This document shows, piece after piece, positions 34,595-42,853 of a stretch of 64,000 nucleotides of DNA (positions within the stretch are counted from its first letter, which is position 1; each line of letters opens with the position of its first letter). The stretch is taken from NCBI RefSeq assembly GCF_900112605.1, contig NZ_FOMJ01000003.1, forward strand, positions 1 to 64,000, read 5' to 3'. Source of the DNA: Thiohalospira halophila DSM 15071. GTDB lineage: Bacteria > Pseudomonadota > Gammaproteobacteria > Thiohalospirales > Thiohalospiraceae. The position numbers were made by a program, and so were the translations under genes. The notes under the pieces are model-generated. The model saw only the letters and a list, made by a program, of their open reading frames with translations, ran no database searches and was not told the DNA's origin.

Positions 34595-36814
34595 ATGAAG
34601 ACCACACGCTGGCACAGGACGGGGCCCATCCTGCTGGGACTGGCACTGCTGGCCGCGGCGCTCTGGTGGCAGCACACCGACCTGCGTGGCGCCGCCGACC
34701 TCCGGGATCGGCTGGAGCGGCTGGTCTACGACTGGCGCTTCGAGGTGACCCGTCCCTTCGCCGGGGCCGACAGCGGCGCCCAGGTGACCATCGTCGACAT
34801 CGACGAAGAGGCCCTGGCCGCCCACGGCCGCTGGCCCTGGCCCCGGGAGACGGTGGCGGAGCTGGTGGAGCGGCTCCACGCCGCCGGTGCCGTGGTGGTG
34901 GGGCTGGACATCCTCTTCCCCGAGCCCCAGCGCAATCCGGTGGAACGGGCCCGGGACCTGGCCGAGCGGGCGGGCCTGCCCCTCGACTTTCGCGATCGGC
35001 TGACGACCCTGGCCGAGCGGGCCGACGGCGATGTCCGCCTGGCCGAGGCCCTGGCCGGCGGCACCTCGGTCCTCGGCTATCACTTTCGCAGCGACGAGGG
35101 CCGCAAGGGCGCCCTGGGTCCGCCCCTGCCCCTGGCCGAACCGCTGCCGCTGGAGCAGACGCGCCTGCGCCGGGCCGATGACTACACGGGCAACCTCCCG
35201 GCCCTCCAGGAGGCGGCGGCCAGCGGCGGCTTCTTCACCATCCTGCCGGACAGCGACGGGGTCCTGCGCCGCTACCACCTCGTCATGGGCCACGACGGCG
35301 AGGTCCACCCCTCCCTGGCCCTGGAGATGGCCCGCCAGTACCTGCTGAGCGGCCCGGTGGAGGTTACGACCGCTCCGAGCGGCCGCGCGCTCTCGGTTAC
35401 CGGTCTGGACCTGGGCGGCCTCTCGGTGGAGACCGACGGCGACGCCTCGGTGCTGGTCCCGTATCGCGGCGGGGCCGGCGCCTTCCCCTACCTCTCCGCC
35501 GCCGATGTCCTGGCCGGGGAGGCCGACCGCGATGCCCTGGCCGGAGCCCTGGTCCTCATCGGCACCAGCGCCGCCGGCCTCCACGACCTGCGGAACACCC
35601 CGCTGCAGGCCGCCTATCCGGGTGTGGAGGTCCACGCCAGCGTCCTCGCCGGCCTGCTGGGGGAGACCTTCCCCCGGCAGCCGGACTGGGCGGAGGGGGC
35701 CGCCTTCGTGCTGCTACTGGGGCTGGGCGGACTCCTGGCGCTGGGGCTGCCCTGGCTGCGACCGCTGGCGCTGGCGGTGGTCACCGCCGTGGCCGCCGGC
35801 GGCGTGGTGGCCGGCAACCTGGCCGCCTGGGCCACGGCCCACTGGGTCCTGCCAGCGGCGGTACCGCTTATCCTCGTTCTGGGGCTGGGCATGCTCAACA
35901 TGGCCTGGGGCTTCCTCTTCGAGAGCCGCAGCCGTCGCCAGATCCAGGGGATGTTCGGCCAGTACGTCCCGCCGGCCCTGGTGGAGGAGCTGGCCCGGGA
36001 CCCGGAGCGCTCCGCCAGCATGGAGGGGGAGCGCCGCGAGATGACGGTGCTCTTCTGCGATATCCGCGGCTTCACCACCCTCTCGGAGCAGCTGGACGCC
36101 GGGGCACTGAAGGATCTGCTCAACCGCTACTTCACCCCCATGACCCGGATCCTCTTCGAGCACCGCGGCACCGTGGACAAGTACGTGGGCGACATGATCA
36201 TGGCCTTCTGGAACGCGCCGCTGGACGACCCCGACCACGCCCGCCACGCCGTGGATGCCGCCCGCGCCATGCTCGCCGAGACCGAGCGCCTGAAGCCGGA
36301 GCTGGCCGCCCTGGGCTACCCGGAGGTGAACATCGGCATCGGCCTGAACACCGGCGAGATGAACGTGGGCAACATGGGCTCGGAGTACCGCCGCGCCTAC
36401 ACCGTGCTGGGCGATGCGGTGAACCTCGGGTCCCGGCTGGAGGGGCTGACCAAGTTCTACGGCGTGAGCCTCATCATCGGGGGGACCACCCGCGCCGCCC
36501 AGCCCGACCTGGTCTGCCGCCCCCTGGACCGGGTACAGGTGAAGGGCAAGGAGGAGCCGGTGACCCTCTACGAGCCGGTGGGCCGCAAGGACGAGGTGGA
36601 CAGCCCCACGCGGGAATGGCTCGAGCAGCTGGAGCGCGCCCTGGCCGCCTACTGGTCCCGGGACTGGGAGACCGCCCGGGCCGACTTCGAGGCCCTGGCC
36701 GCGGCGGAGCCGGAGCGCGTGGTCTACCAGCTCTACCTGGAGCGCATGGCGGCCGTGGACCCGGCGGAGCTACCGGCGGACTGGGACGGCGTCTTCCGCC
36801 ATACCAGCAAGTAG
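34595..36814 (+). CDS. CHASE2-domain class III adenylate cyclase
   Basis: 739 aa. N-terminal membrane helix, a periplasmic CHASE2 sensor (about residues 30–365; VTIVDIDEEALAAHGRWPWPRE is its signature), three membrane helices (about 370–450), a linker helix, and a class III cyclase domain (about 485–660). Metal-binding Asp residues are in LFCDIRGFTTLSEQ and VGDMIMAFW. Lys in VDKYVGD and Asp in TVLGDAVNLGSR specify ATP, so cAMP is the likely product. A short C-terminal TPR-like tail follows. Convergent with the HD-GYP gene. A CRP-like site upstream of the nearby fecR gene offers a possible target. Confidence 0.9.
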   Translation: MKTTRWHRTGPILLGLALLAAALWWQHTDLRGAADLRDRLERLVYDWRFEVTRPFAGADSGAQVTIVDIDEEALAAHGRWPWPRETVAELVERLHAAGAVVVGLDILFPEPQRNPVERARDLAERAGLPLDFRDRLTTLAERADGDVRLAEALAGGTSVLGYHFRSDEGRKGALGPPLPLAEPLPLEQTRLRRADDYTGNLPALQEAAASGGFFTILPDSDGVLRRYHLVMGHDGEVHPSLALEMARQYLLSGPVEVTTAPSGRALSVTGLDLGGLSVETDGDASVLVPYRGGAGAFPYLSAADVLAGEADRDALAGALVLIGTSAAGLHDLRNTPLQAAYPGVEVHASVLAGLLGETFPRQPDWAEGAAFVLLLGLGGLLALGLPWLRPLALAVVTAVAAGGVVAGNLAAWATAHWVLPAAVPLILVLGLGMLNMAWGFLFESRSRRQIQGMFGQYVPPALVEELARDPERSASMEGERREMTVLFCDIRGFTTLSEQLDAGALKDLLNRYFTPMTRILFEHRGTVDKYVGDMIMAFWNAPLDDPDHARHAVDAARAMLAETERLKPELAALGYPEVNIGIGLNTGEMNVGNMGSEYRRAYTVLGDAVNLGSRLEGLTKFYGVSLIIGGTTRAAQPDLVCRPLDRVQVKGKEEPVTLYEPVGRKDEVDSPTREWLEQLERALAAYWSRDWETARADFEALAAAEPERVVYQLYLERMAAVDPAELPADWDGVFRHTSK

Positions 36815-36820
36815 GCCCGG

Positions 36821-38458
36821 CTATTCTCCGGCGTAACCGGGGATCGCGGCGAGATCCACCTCATCGATCTGCTCCGGCTTGAGGAACTGCCGGGCGTAGT
36901 CCAGGTAGACCCCCTCGCGGATGAAGGTATCGAAGAGGTCCGGGTCCAGGTGGCCTTCGGTGGCCATGCGGCCGAGGATGGTCAGGGCCTCGGTGAGGGT
37001 GTTGGGCCGCTTGTAGGGACGGTCGGCGGCGGTGAGCGCCTCGAAGATGTCGGCGATGGCCATCATCCGGGCGCCGGGGAGCATCTGGTCGCCGGTAAGA
37101 CCGCGCGGATAGCCCTTGCCGTCCATGCGTTCGTGGTGGCCGCCGGCCAGCTCCGGCACCCGCTGGAGATAGCGGGGATAGGGCAGCGCCTCCAGCATCT
37201 CGATGGTGACCACGATGTGGTCCTGGATGGTCTTGCGCTCCTCGGGGGTGAGGGTCCCCTTGGCGATGGTGAGGTTGTAGACCTCGTCCTCGTCCAGCAG
37301 GGGCCGCTCCTCGCCGGCCAGGGTCAGCCGGTAGCGCTCGGCGATATCCCGGATCCGCTGCTGGTCCTCGGGGTCCATGAACTCGCCGCCGGTATTGTGG
37401 CGGCGGACGAAGTCGCGATCCGCGTCGACGGCGGCCACGGCGGCGTCGCCCTCGGCATCCAGGCCATCGTCCAGACCGGCGGCCGCCAGCCGGCGGCGCA
37501 GGGCGGCGTTCTCGGCATCCCGACGGGCGACCTCGAAGCGGGCATCCACGGCGTGGATGCGGTCGAACATGCCGTCGAGCTTGGTCGCCTTGTCGATGAC
37601 CGGCTCCGGCGTGGTCACCTTGCCGCAATCGTGCATCCAGCCGGCGATCTTCAGCTCGTAGAGCTCGTCCTCATCCATGGAGAAATCGGCCATGGGGCCC
37701 TGCTCGGCCCGGTTGGTCGCCTCGGCGATCATCATGGTCAGCTGCGGCACCCGCTGGCAGTGGCCGCTGGTGTGCTTGGACTTGTGGTCGATGGCGTTGG
37801 CGATGACCTCCACGAAGGATTCGAACAGCCGCCGCTGGTCGTCGATGAGCTGCTTCTGGGTGAGCGCCACCCCGGCCTGGGAGGCCAGGGACTCCGCCAG
37901 CCTCTGCTCCTCGGGGCCGAAGGGGATGACCGCGCCCCCCTCGTCCAGGGCGTTGATGAGCTGGAGGACGCCCACCACCTCGTCCTCGTGGTTGGTCAGC
38001 GGCACGGTGAGGAAGGAGGTGGAGCGATAGCCGGTGCGCTCGTCCATGGAGCGGGCGCCGGAAAAGTCGAACTCTTCGGCGGTATAGGCGTCGGTGACGT
38101 TCACCGTCTCGCCGCTGATGGCGGCCCAGGCGGCGACATTGTGCCGGTTGGGCTCTCCGTCGATGTGCAGCGGCAGCGGCGGGAAGTCCGGTTCCGGGCC
38201 GGCTGTCCCCCCCATCCGGAAGCCCAGGGTGTCGTTGCGAACGGTGGAGAAGACCAGTTCATCCCCCTGCCGCAGGTAGAGGGTGCCGGCGTCGGCGCGG
38301 GTCAGGGCCTTGGCTCCCTCCAGGATGGTCTCCAGGAGGCGGTCCGTGTCCCGCTCTCGGGAGAGGGCGATACCAATGGCCGAGAGGCGCTCTACCCGCT
38401 CAAGAAGGGTAGCGTGGCTGGCGGTGGCCTCGGCGCGCTGTGCCAGGGTGTCGACCAT
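36821..38458 (-). CDS. GAF–HD-GYP cyclic-di-GMP phosphodiesterase-like protein
   Basis: 545 aa. N-terminal GAF domain (about residues 25–185; AKALTRADAGTLYLRQGDEL, VVGVLQLINAL) and an HD-GYP domain (about 210–500) with HxCQRV near the first His, WMHDCGKVTTPE (HD) and the GYP loop ERMDGKGYPRGLTGDQ. An insertion of about 90 residues between the HD and GYP motifs is larger than usual. Predicted to hydrolyse c-di-GMP or a related cyclic dinucleotide. ATG chosen after GAGGACC; upstream extension lacks homology. Follows the Slam-like gene by 73 bases on the same strand. Confidence 0.9.
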   Translation of the reverse strand: MVDTLAQRAEATASHATLLERVERLSAIGIALSRERDTDRLLETILEGAKALTRADAGTLYLRQGDELVFSTVRNDTLGFRMGGTAGPEPDFPPLPLHIDGEPNRHNVAAWAAISGETVNVTDAYTAEEFDFSGARSMDERTGYRSTSFLTVPLTNHEDEVVGVLQLINALDEGGAVIPFGPEEQRLAESLASQAGVALTQKQLIDDQRRLFESFVEVIANAIDHKSKHTSGHCQRVPQLTMMIAEATNRAEQGPMADFSMDEDELYELKIAGWMHDCGKVTTPEPVIDKATKLDGMFDRIHAVDARFEVARRDAENAALRRRLAAAGLDDGLDAEGDAAVAAVDADRDFVRRHNTGGEFMDPEDQQRIRDIAERYRLTLAGEERPLLDEDEVYNLTIAKGTLTPEERKTIQDHIVVTIEMLEALPYPRYLQRVPELAGGHHERMDGKGYPRGLTGDQMLPGARMMAIADIFEALTAADRPYKRPNTLTEALTILGRMATEGHLDPDLFDTFIREGVYLDYARQFLKPEQIDEVDLAAIPGYAGE

Positions 38459-38531
38459 GAGGTCCTCCGCGTTGATGCGATATATGCGAAGACCATCCCT
38501 GGCCCGGGTCCGGATAGCGGTCCGACGCAAG

Positions 38532-39920
38532 CTACCGGAAAGTGTAGCGCAGCGCGACCTCGTACCGGGTTCGCCGGTATTCGTAGATATCCACGTTGGA
38601 TTCGTTGGCGCTGTAGCGCACCGAGGGTGTGACCCGCCAGCCCGGCACCGGTTCCCAGTGGACGAGCAGATCGGCGCTGCGCAGGGTCTCGTCGCGGGCC
38701 GGCAACGGGACCAGCAGGGTCTCACCCTTGTCGTAATCACTCATGAGCGCCCGCAGCCCCAGGCGGGCAGTGAGGTTCGAGCGCGGCCGAAGGGTGAGGC
38801 CGAGGTTGACGCCGCGCAGATCCCGATGGGCACGGGCCCGGGCGGTCTCCCCGCTGGCCCTCGGCCGCTCGGCGCCGACCAGCAGGCTGGTGGTCAGCCG
38901 CGGCTGCCAGGCCAGCGGCAGGGACTGCTCGCCGGTCACCCCCAGCAGACTGAAGTCGCTGTCCCGGGTGTTGCTGTCGGCGTACTCCAGCCGGCGCAGG
39001 CGGAGGAAGGCGCCGGCGCCCCAGCCCATTGGCGAACGGTAGCGACCGCTGGCAGCCAGGCCGTAGCGATCCTGGTAGGCGTCACCGTCCAGCCTGTAGC
39101 TCCCCGCCTCCAGACCGGTTCGCACCCGGTAGCGCGGGCCGCCCCACTGGTAGCCGCCGGCGGCATCCAGGACCGTGTTATCAAAGTCGCTGAGGTCCGA
39201 ATGGCGCAGGGTCTCCAGCTCGGCCCGACCGTAGACGGCCTGACCTTCTTCCAGGGGGATCCGGCCGCGCGCGCCGGCGCCCAGGGAGGCGTAGCGGTCG
39301 CCGTCGGCCTCGGCATCCTCTATCCGGACAAGGAATGGTCCGACGTCAAGGGCGAACTCTTCGGGCCCGCTCTTTACGTTGGAATCATGCCCGAAACCGC
39401 CCTCGACCCAGCCGGCCCACTGCGGCCCCCGGCGCTGCTCCCGCGCGTCCATGGCGTCCAGGTGGGCCCGGATGCGCTGTTCCACCATGCGGGGCGGGTC
39501 GGTCTCCAGCACGCGCCTGAACTCGCTGCGGGCGCGGCCGTAGTCCCCCAGCCGGAAGTGGGCCCGGGCCAGCTCCAGCCGGGCCCGGCGGGAGTCGGGA
39601 TGGACGGTGAGCACCCGCTCCAGGGCGAAGATCCCCTGGTTGGGATCGCCGGCCTCCATGGCCGCCAGGGCGTACCAGAAGTCGAAGTCGGGATCGCCCA
39701 TGTACTCGGCGCGGTGTTCCCGGGCCACCCGGAGTGCGGCGGCAAAATCGCCGGCCTCGACCAGCTCGCGGAGGGTAGCAGCAACTTTCTGCCGCTCCTC
39801 GCTTTCCGCCCCGGACGGTTCCGAGGTTTCCTGGGCCCCGGCGGCCCACGGCCCGCACAGGGCCAAAAGGCAGAAGACCAGCGGCCCCTTCCATCTACGC
39901 TGACGGCTCACGCTCGCCAC
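38532..39920 (-). CDS. Slam-like outer-membrane protein (TPR plus DUF560-type barrel)
   Basis: 462 aa. Signal peptide (LVFCLLALCGPWAAGAQ), TPR repeats (about residues 45–145; FWYALAAMEAGDPNQGIFAL), then a 14-or-so-strand beta barrel starting WVEGGFGHDSNV and ending VALRYTFR, with a terminal aromatic residue two from the end. This two-part plan is that of surface lipoprotein assembly modifiers (Slam), which move TbpB-like proteins across the outer membrane. The adjacent upstream gene encodes a plausible client. A plain porin-type barrel with TPR is the alternative. Confidence 0.75.
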   Translation of the reverse strand: MASVSRQRRWKGPLVFCLLALCGPWAAGAQETSEPSGAESEERQKVAATLRELVEAGDFAAALRVAREHRAEYMGDPDFDFWYALAAMEAGDPNQGIFALERVLTVHPDSRRARLELARAHFRLGDYGRARSEFRRVLETDPPRMVEQRIRAHLDAMDAREQRRGPQWAGWVEGGFGHDSNVKSGPEEFALDVGPFLVRIEDAEADGDRYASLGAGARGRIPLEEGQAVYGRAELETLRHSDLSDFDNTVLDAAGGYQWGGPRYRVRTGLEAGSYRLDGDAYQDRYGLAASGRYRSPMGWGAGAFLRLRRLEYADSNTRDSDFSLLGVTGEQSLPLAWQPRLTTSLLVGAERPRASGETARARAHRDLRGVNLGLTLRPRSNLTARLGLRALMSDYDKGETLLVPLPARDETLRSADLLVHWEPVPGWRVTPSVRYSANESNVDIYEYRRTRYEVALRYTFR

Positions 39921-40009
39921 TCCCGAACCCCGCCGGCCTCATGCCACCGGGGATGTTGACTGGATCGCGCCGCGGCCCTCCGCCGCCGTGGCGTCGGCAG
40001 GCGGACCCG

Positions 40010-41896
40010 CTACTGCCTCTCCAGGACGCCGACGCCTTCGAGGCCCTGGACGTTCTGCTCTGTGTTAATCGAGAAGGTGACACCCGCGCCATCGGCCTCC
40101 TCCCCGATAAAGAAACCCTCCACCCAGGCAGAATCGGTGGAATCCGAATCCTGCAAGGACACCATGAAGGAGGCATCAAGGGCCGGATCCATTTCGGGGC
40201 CGTGCATGGTCACCTCCTGGCCATCGATCGCGAACTCTGGCGCATCATCATCGGTAACCAGTCGTAGCGTTCCGCCCGTAAAGGTGTCGGCCTTGAAATC
40301 GGCCGTGAGAGTGAATTCGTCCACTGCATAGGTGTACTCGGCCACGCCGTCGAGATCCGTCGCCCGGATCTCCGTCCCGCCAGCCCAGACAAAGTCCACG
40401 TCAGTTCCCGAGAGGGTATCGTACTGCGCGGAGGTCATAAGATCCTCGGCATTCTCCAGGACGAGCCAGTGCCAGTCCGTTCCCGGAGGCGGGCCCTCCT
40501 CCCCATCAGGCGAGATCATAATGTTGCCATCGACGACCTGTTCGTAATCGCCCAGATTCCAGCGCCCCCAGTGGACCCCGAGGCCCGATGCACTACCGGT
40601 TTGCGCCGGTTTGGCCCCGGACTCCGCACGCATCACTACCTTTTCAAAGCCATACGAATCGAGCGTTGCCTCCTGACCTCCTTCAAGGTCACCCCCGGGT
40701 ATCAGCATCCCGCTCTCCACCCGGTAGTAAATCATCTCCTCCAACCAACCCTCGTCATCCAGCGTAAGACTCTCGACTTTGCCGTTGACCGGATGTGGCT
40801 CACCATCAGTGACGTAACCGGGGGACTGCCAGGGACCTCCTAGTAAGCCAGTCATCCCAAACTTGGTCAGGGAGTCATCCTCGTACCAGGGAGTGGTGAC
40901 CACGGTGTCACCGTTGTCCGAAGTTCCGTCATCCGTAGTTCCATCGTCGATGCTACCGCCGGACCCGGTGTCGATGTCGCTCCCTTCGTCCTCTGCGCGC
41001 TCACGAGTCCCTTCGTCCTCGCCTGCGCTGTAGGCCGGTTCCTCGCCGTCTACGCCGAAAGCATCTTCCCCGTCGGCTGTATCACCCCCCGGAGTGGAGG
41101 ATTCCGAAGGATCTTCACTCGGGCCCTCACTCTCGACGGGATCGTCACCGGCATTCTCGTCTCGACCCTCCGAGGCTTGTTCTTCACCTCCGGCCTCGCC
41201 CTCTTCTCTGTCACCCTCGTCGCCGCCGCCCTCGAACTCTTCTTCTGCGGCCCCACTCCCGTCCTCGACTTCACTCCCGGTATCCAGCTGCTGCGGCCGC
41301 TGTTCCAGCTCCTGCGGGGCCTGGTCGCGGCTGCGAACGGCAAAGAACTGGCCGGCGCCAACCTCGGTGCCGCCGCCATCGTTCTCCACCACGATGGCGC
41401 CCTCGGCGACCTCGCCCACGGTCCCGCTGTCGTCGCTGTGATGGAGGGCGAAGCGGGTCCCGCGGATGCCGATGGTGGCCACGGGGGTGTCCAGCTGGTA
41501 GTCCTCCGGGTCGTCATCCCCGATGGCGCCGGTGACGGTGCGCAGGCCGCCTTCCACCAGCTCGGTGACGGCGCCACGCTCTTCGCCCTGGGCCCGGTAA
41601 TGCTCGATGCGGTATTCGGTGTCGGCAGCGAGCTGGACCAGCCCCTCGTCCGACAGGCGCAGCTGAGCCCGGGCGCCGGGGCCGGTGGTAATGGCATCGC
41701 CCTCGTAGAGGCGGTCCCCGCGGCCCAGGGCGCGGGTGGAGGCCCCCTCGCGGGTAGCGGTTACTTCGCCGCTGGCGACCAGGACGCGCCCCACCTCGCG
41801 GGGCTCCGCGGCCAGGACGGTGAAGGCCACCAGGGAGAGCAGGAGGAACAGGGTCCAGGGATGGGGTCGGCGTAGGGGCATGGGCAGAACAGGCAT
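40010..41896 (-). CDS. FecR-domain secreted protein with C-terminal Slam-substrate-like barrel
   Basis: 628 aa. Signal peptide without a lipobox (TLFLLLSLVAFTVLAAEP), FecR domain (about residues 35–165; ARAQLRLSDEGLVQLAADTE, TIGIRGTRFALHH), an extremely Asp/Glu/Gly-rich linker (about 185–320), and a C-terminal region ending GFFIGEEADGAGVTFSINTE and GLEGVGVLERQ. That ending recalls the G-x-F-x-G-x-x-A-x-x-x-G-x-x-F pattern of TbpB-type eight-stranded barrels exported by Slam. The next gene (89 bases on) is Slam-like. Probably a surface or secreted binding protein; ligand unknown. ATG chosen just before the signal peptide. Confidence 0.75.
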   Translation of the reverse strand: MPVLPMPLRRPHPWTLFLLLSLVAFTVLAAEPREVGRVLVASGEVTATREGASTRALGRGDRLYEGDAITTGPGARAQLRLSDEGLVQLAADTEYRIEHYRAQGEERGAVTELVEGGLRTVTGAIGDDDPEDYQLDTPVATIGIRGTRFALHHSDDSGTVGEVAEGAIVVENDGGGTEVGAGQFFAVRSRDQAPQELEQRPQQLDTGSEVEDGSGAAEEEFEGGGDEGDREEGEAGGEEQASEGRDENAGDDPVESEGPSEDPSESSTPGGDTADGEDAFGVDGEEPAYSAGEDEGTRERAEDEGSDIDTGSGGSIDDGTTDDGTSDNGDTVVTTPWYEDDSLTKFGMTGLLGGPWQSPGYVTDGEPHPVNGKVESLTLDDEGWLEEMIYYRVESGMLIPGGDLEGGQEATLDSYGFEKVVMRAESGAKPAQTGSASGLGVHWGRWNLGDYEQVVDGNIMISPDGEEGPPPGTDWHWLVLENAEDLMTSAQYDTLSGTDVDFVWAGGTEIRATDLDGVAEYTYAVDEFTLTADFKADTFTGGTLRLVTDDDAPEFAIDGQEVTMHGPEMDPALDASFMVSLQDSDSTDSAWVEGFFIGEEADGAGVTFSINTEQNVQGLEGVGVLERQ

Positions 41897-41936
41897 GGGC
41901 CTTCTCCGAGCACGACGAATCCCTGTCTGACACATT

Positions 41937-41952
41937 TGTGAGTAGTATCGCA
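41937..41952. promoter_or_regulatory. CRP-like site upstream of fecR-like gene
   Basis: TGTGA-GTAGTA-TCGCA matches the CRP consensus TGTGA-N6-TCACA at nine of ten fixed positions and begins 41 bases before the fecR ATG. The window encodes an adenylate cyclase a few genes away but no crp gene. Confidence 0.4.
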
Positions 41953-42064
41953 GATCCGGCGCCCAGACTCTGCTATAGACTGGTAACAAATCAACCACTT
42001 TAGTCCCCCCTAATCGAGGGCCTCTCCCGGGAATGACCAGGAGGCGCACCGCCGGGCGAACGGC

Positions 42065-42070
42065 TATCAT
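42065..42070 (+). promoter_or_regulatory. -10 hexamer of a possibly leaderless DUF502 transcript
   Basis: TATCAT, then seven bases, then the ATG at 42078. No ribosome-binding site precedes either ATG. Confidence 0.4.
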
Positions 42071-42077
42071 GCCCCCC

Positions 42078-42740
42078 ATGCATCTCCAGCGCTACCTCAT
42101 CACCGGCCTGCTCACCATCATCCCGCTGTGGCTGACCTGGTGGGTCTTCGACTTCGTCCTGGGCCAGCTCTCCAGTCTGGGAGGGCCCCTGGTCCGCGCC
42201 CTGGCCGGCCTCGTGGAACCGTGGGCGCCAGGGCTCTCCGCCCGACTGCTGGCGCCCTGGTTCGAGTTCGGCCTGGCGGTAGTGGCCACCCTGCTTGCCC
42301 TCTACATCCTCGGCTGGCTCACCACCCGCGTGGTAGGTCGCCGCCTCATCGCCCTGGTGGACGCCATCATCGACCGGATCCCGCTGGTCCAGCGCGTCTA
42401 CGGCGCCACCCGCCAGCTCCTGGCCGCCCTGCAGACGCGCCCCTCCGAGGATGTGGAGCGGGTGGTCCTCATCGACTTCCCCTCGCCGGAGATGAAGGCG
42501 GTGGGCTTCGTCACCCGGGTCTTTACCGACCCCGATGACGGCCAGCGCTACGCCGCCGTCTACGTCCCCACCACCCCCAACCCCACCTCGGGCTATCTCG
42601 AGATCGTGCCGGTGGAGAAGATGGTGACCACCGGCTGGAGCGCCGACGAGGCCATGTCCTTCATCATCTCCGGCGGTACCGTCGGGCCGGACGAACTGCG
42701 CTACCGGGCGGCACCCCCCGCTCCATCCCCCGAGGAATGA
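42078..42740 (+). CDS. DUF502 family membrane protein
   Basis: 220 aa. Two membrane helices at the N-terminus (LITGLLTIIPLWLTWWVFDF and GLAVVATLLALYILGWL) and a soluble C-terminal domain with the family motif IPLVQRVYGATRQLLAAL and PTTPNPTSGYLEIVP followed by ISGGT. DUF502 proteins are widespread and uncharacterised; the name LIV-like is not justified. An in-frame ATG at 42069 would add three residues. Divergent from fecR across 180 bases. Confidence 0.88.
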   Translation: MHLQRYLITGLLTIIPLWLTWWVFDFVLGQLSSLGGPLVRALAGLVEPWAPGLSARLLAPWFEFGLAVVATLLALYILGWLTTRVVGRRLIALVDAIIDRIPLVQRVYGATRQLLAALQTRPSEDVERVVLIDFPSPEMKAVGFVTRVFTDPDDGQRYAAVYVPTTPNPTSGYLEIVPVEKMVTTGWSADEAMSFIISGGTVGPDELRYRAAPPAPSPEE

Positions 42741-42853
42741 ACCGCGCCCGGCGGGCTGTCAGCGGAGTGCTCACCCTTTTGGCGTTGTGACCTGGTTCGC
42801 TTCCCCATGGCCGCGGCATGGCGTACATTGAGTGAGGATTCGGAGGACACACC

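Noticed and set aside
30886-35181. 1431-aa plus-strand open frame opposite hrpA
   Set aside because: Antisense shadow; composition dominated by Gly, Ala, His and Leu, with no domain, while hrpA is unambiguous.
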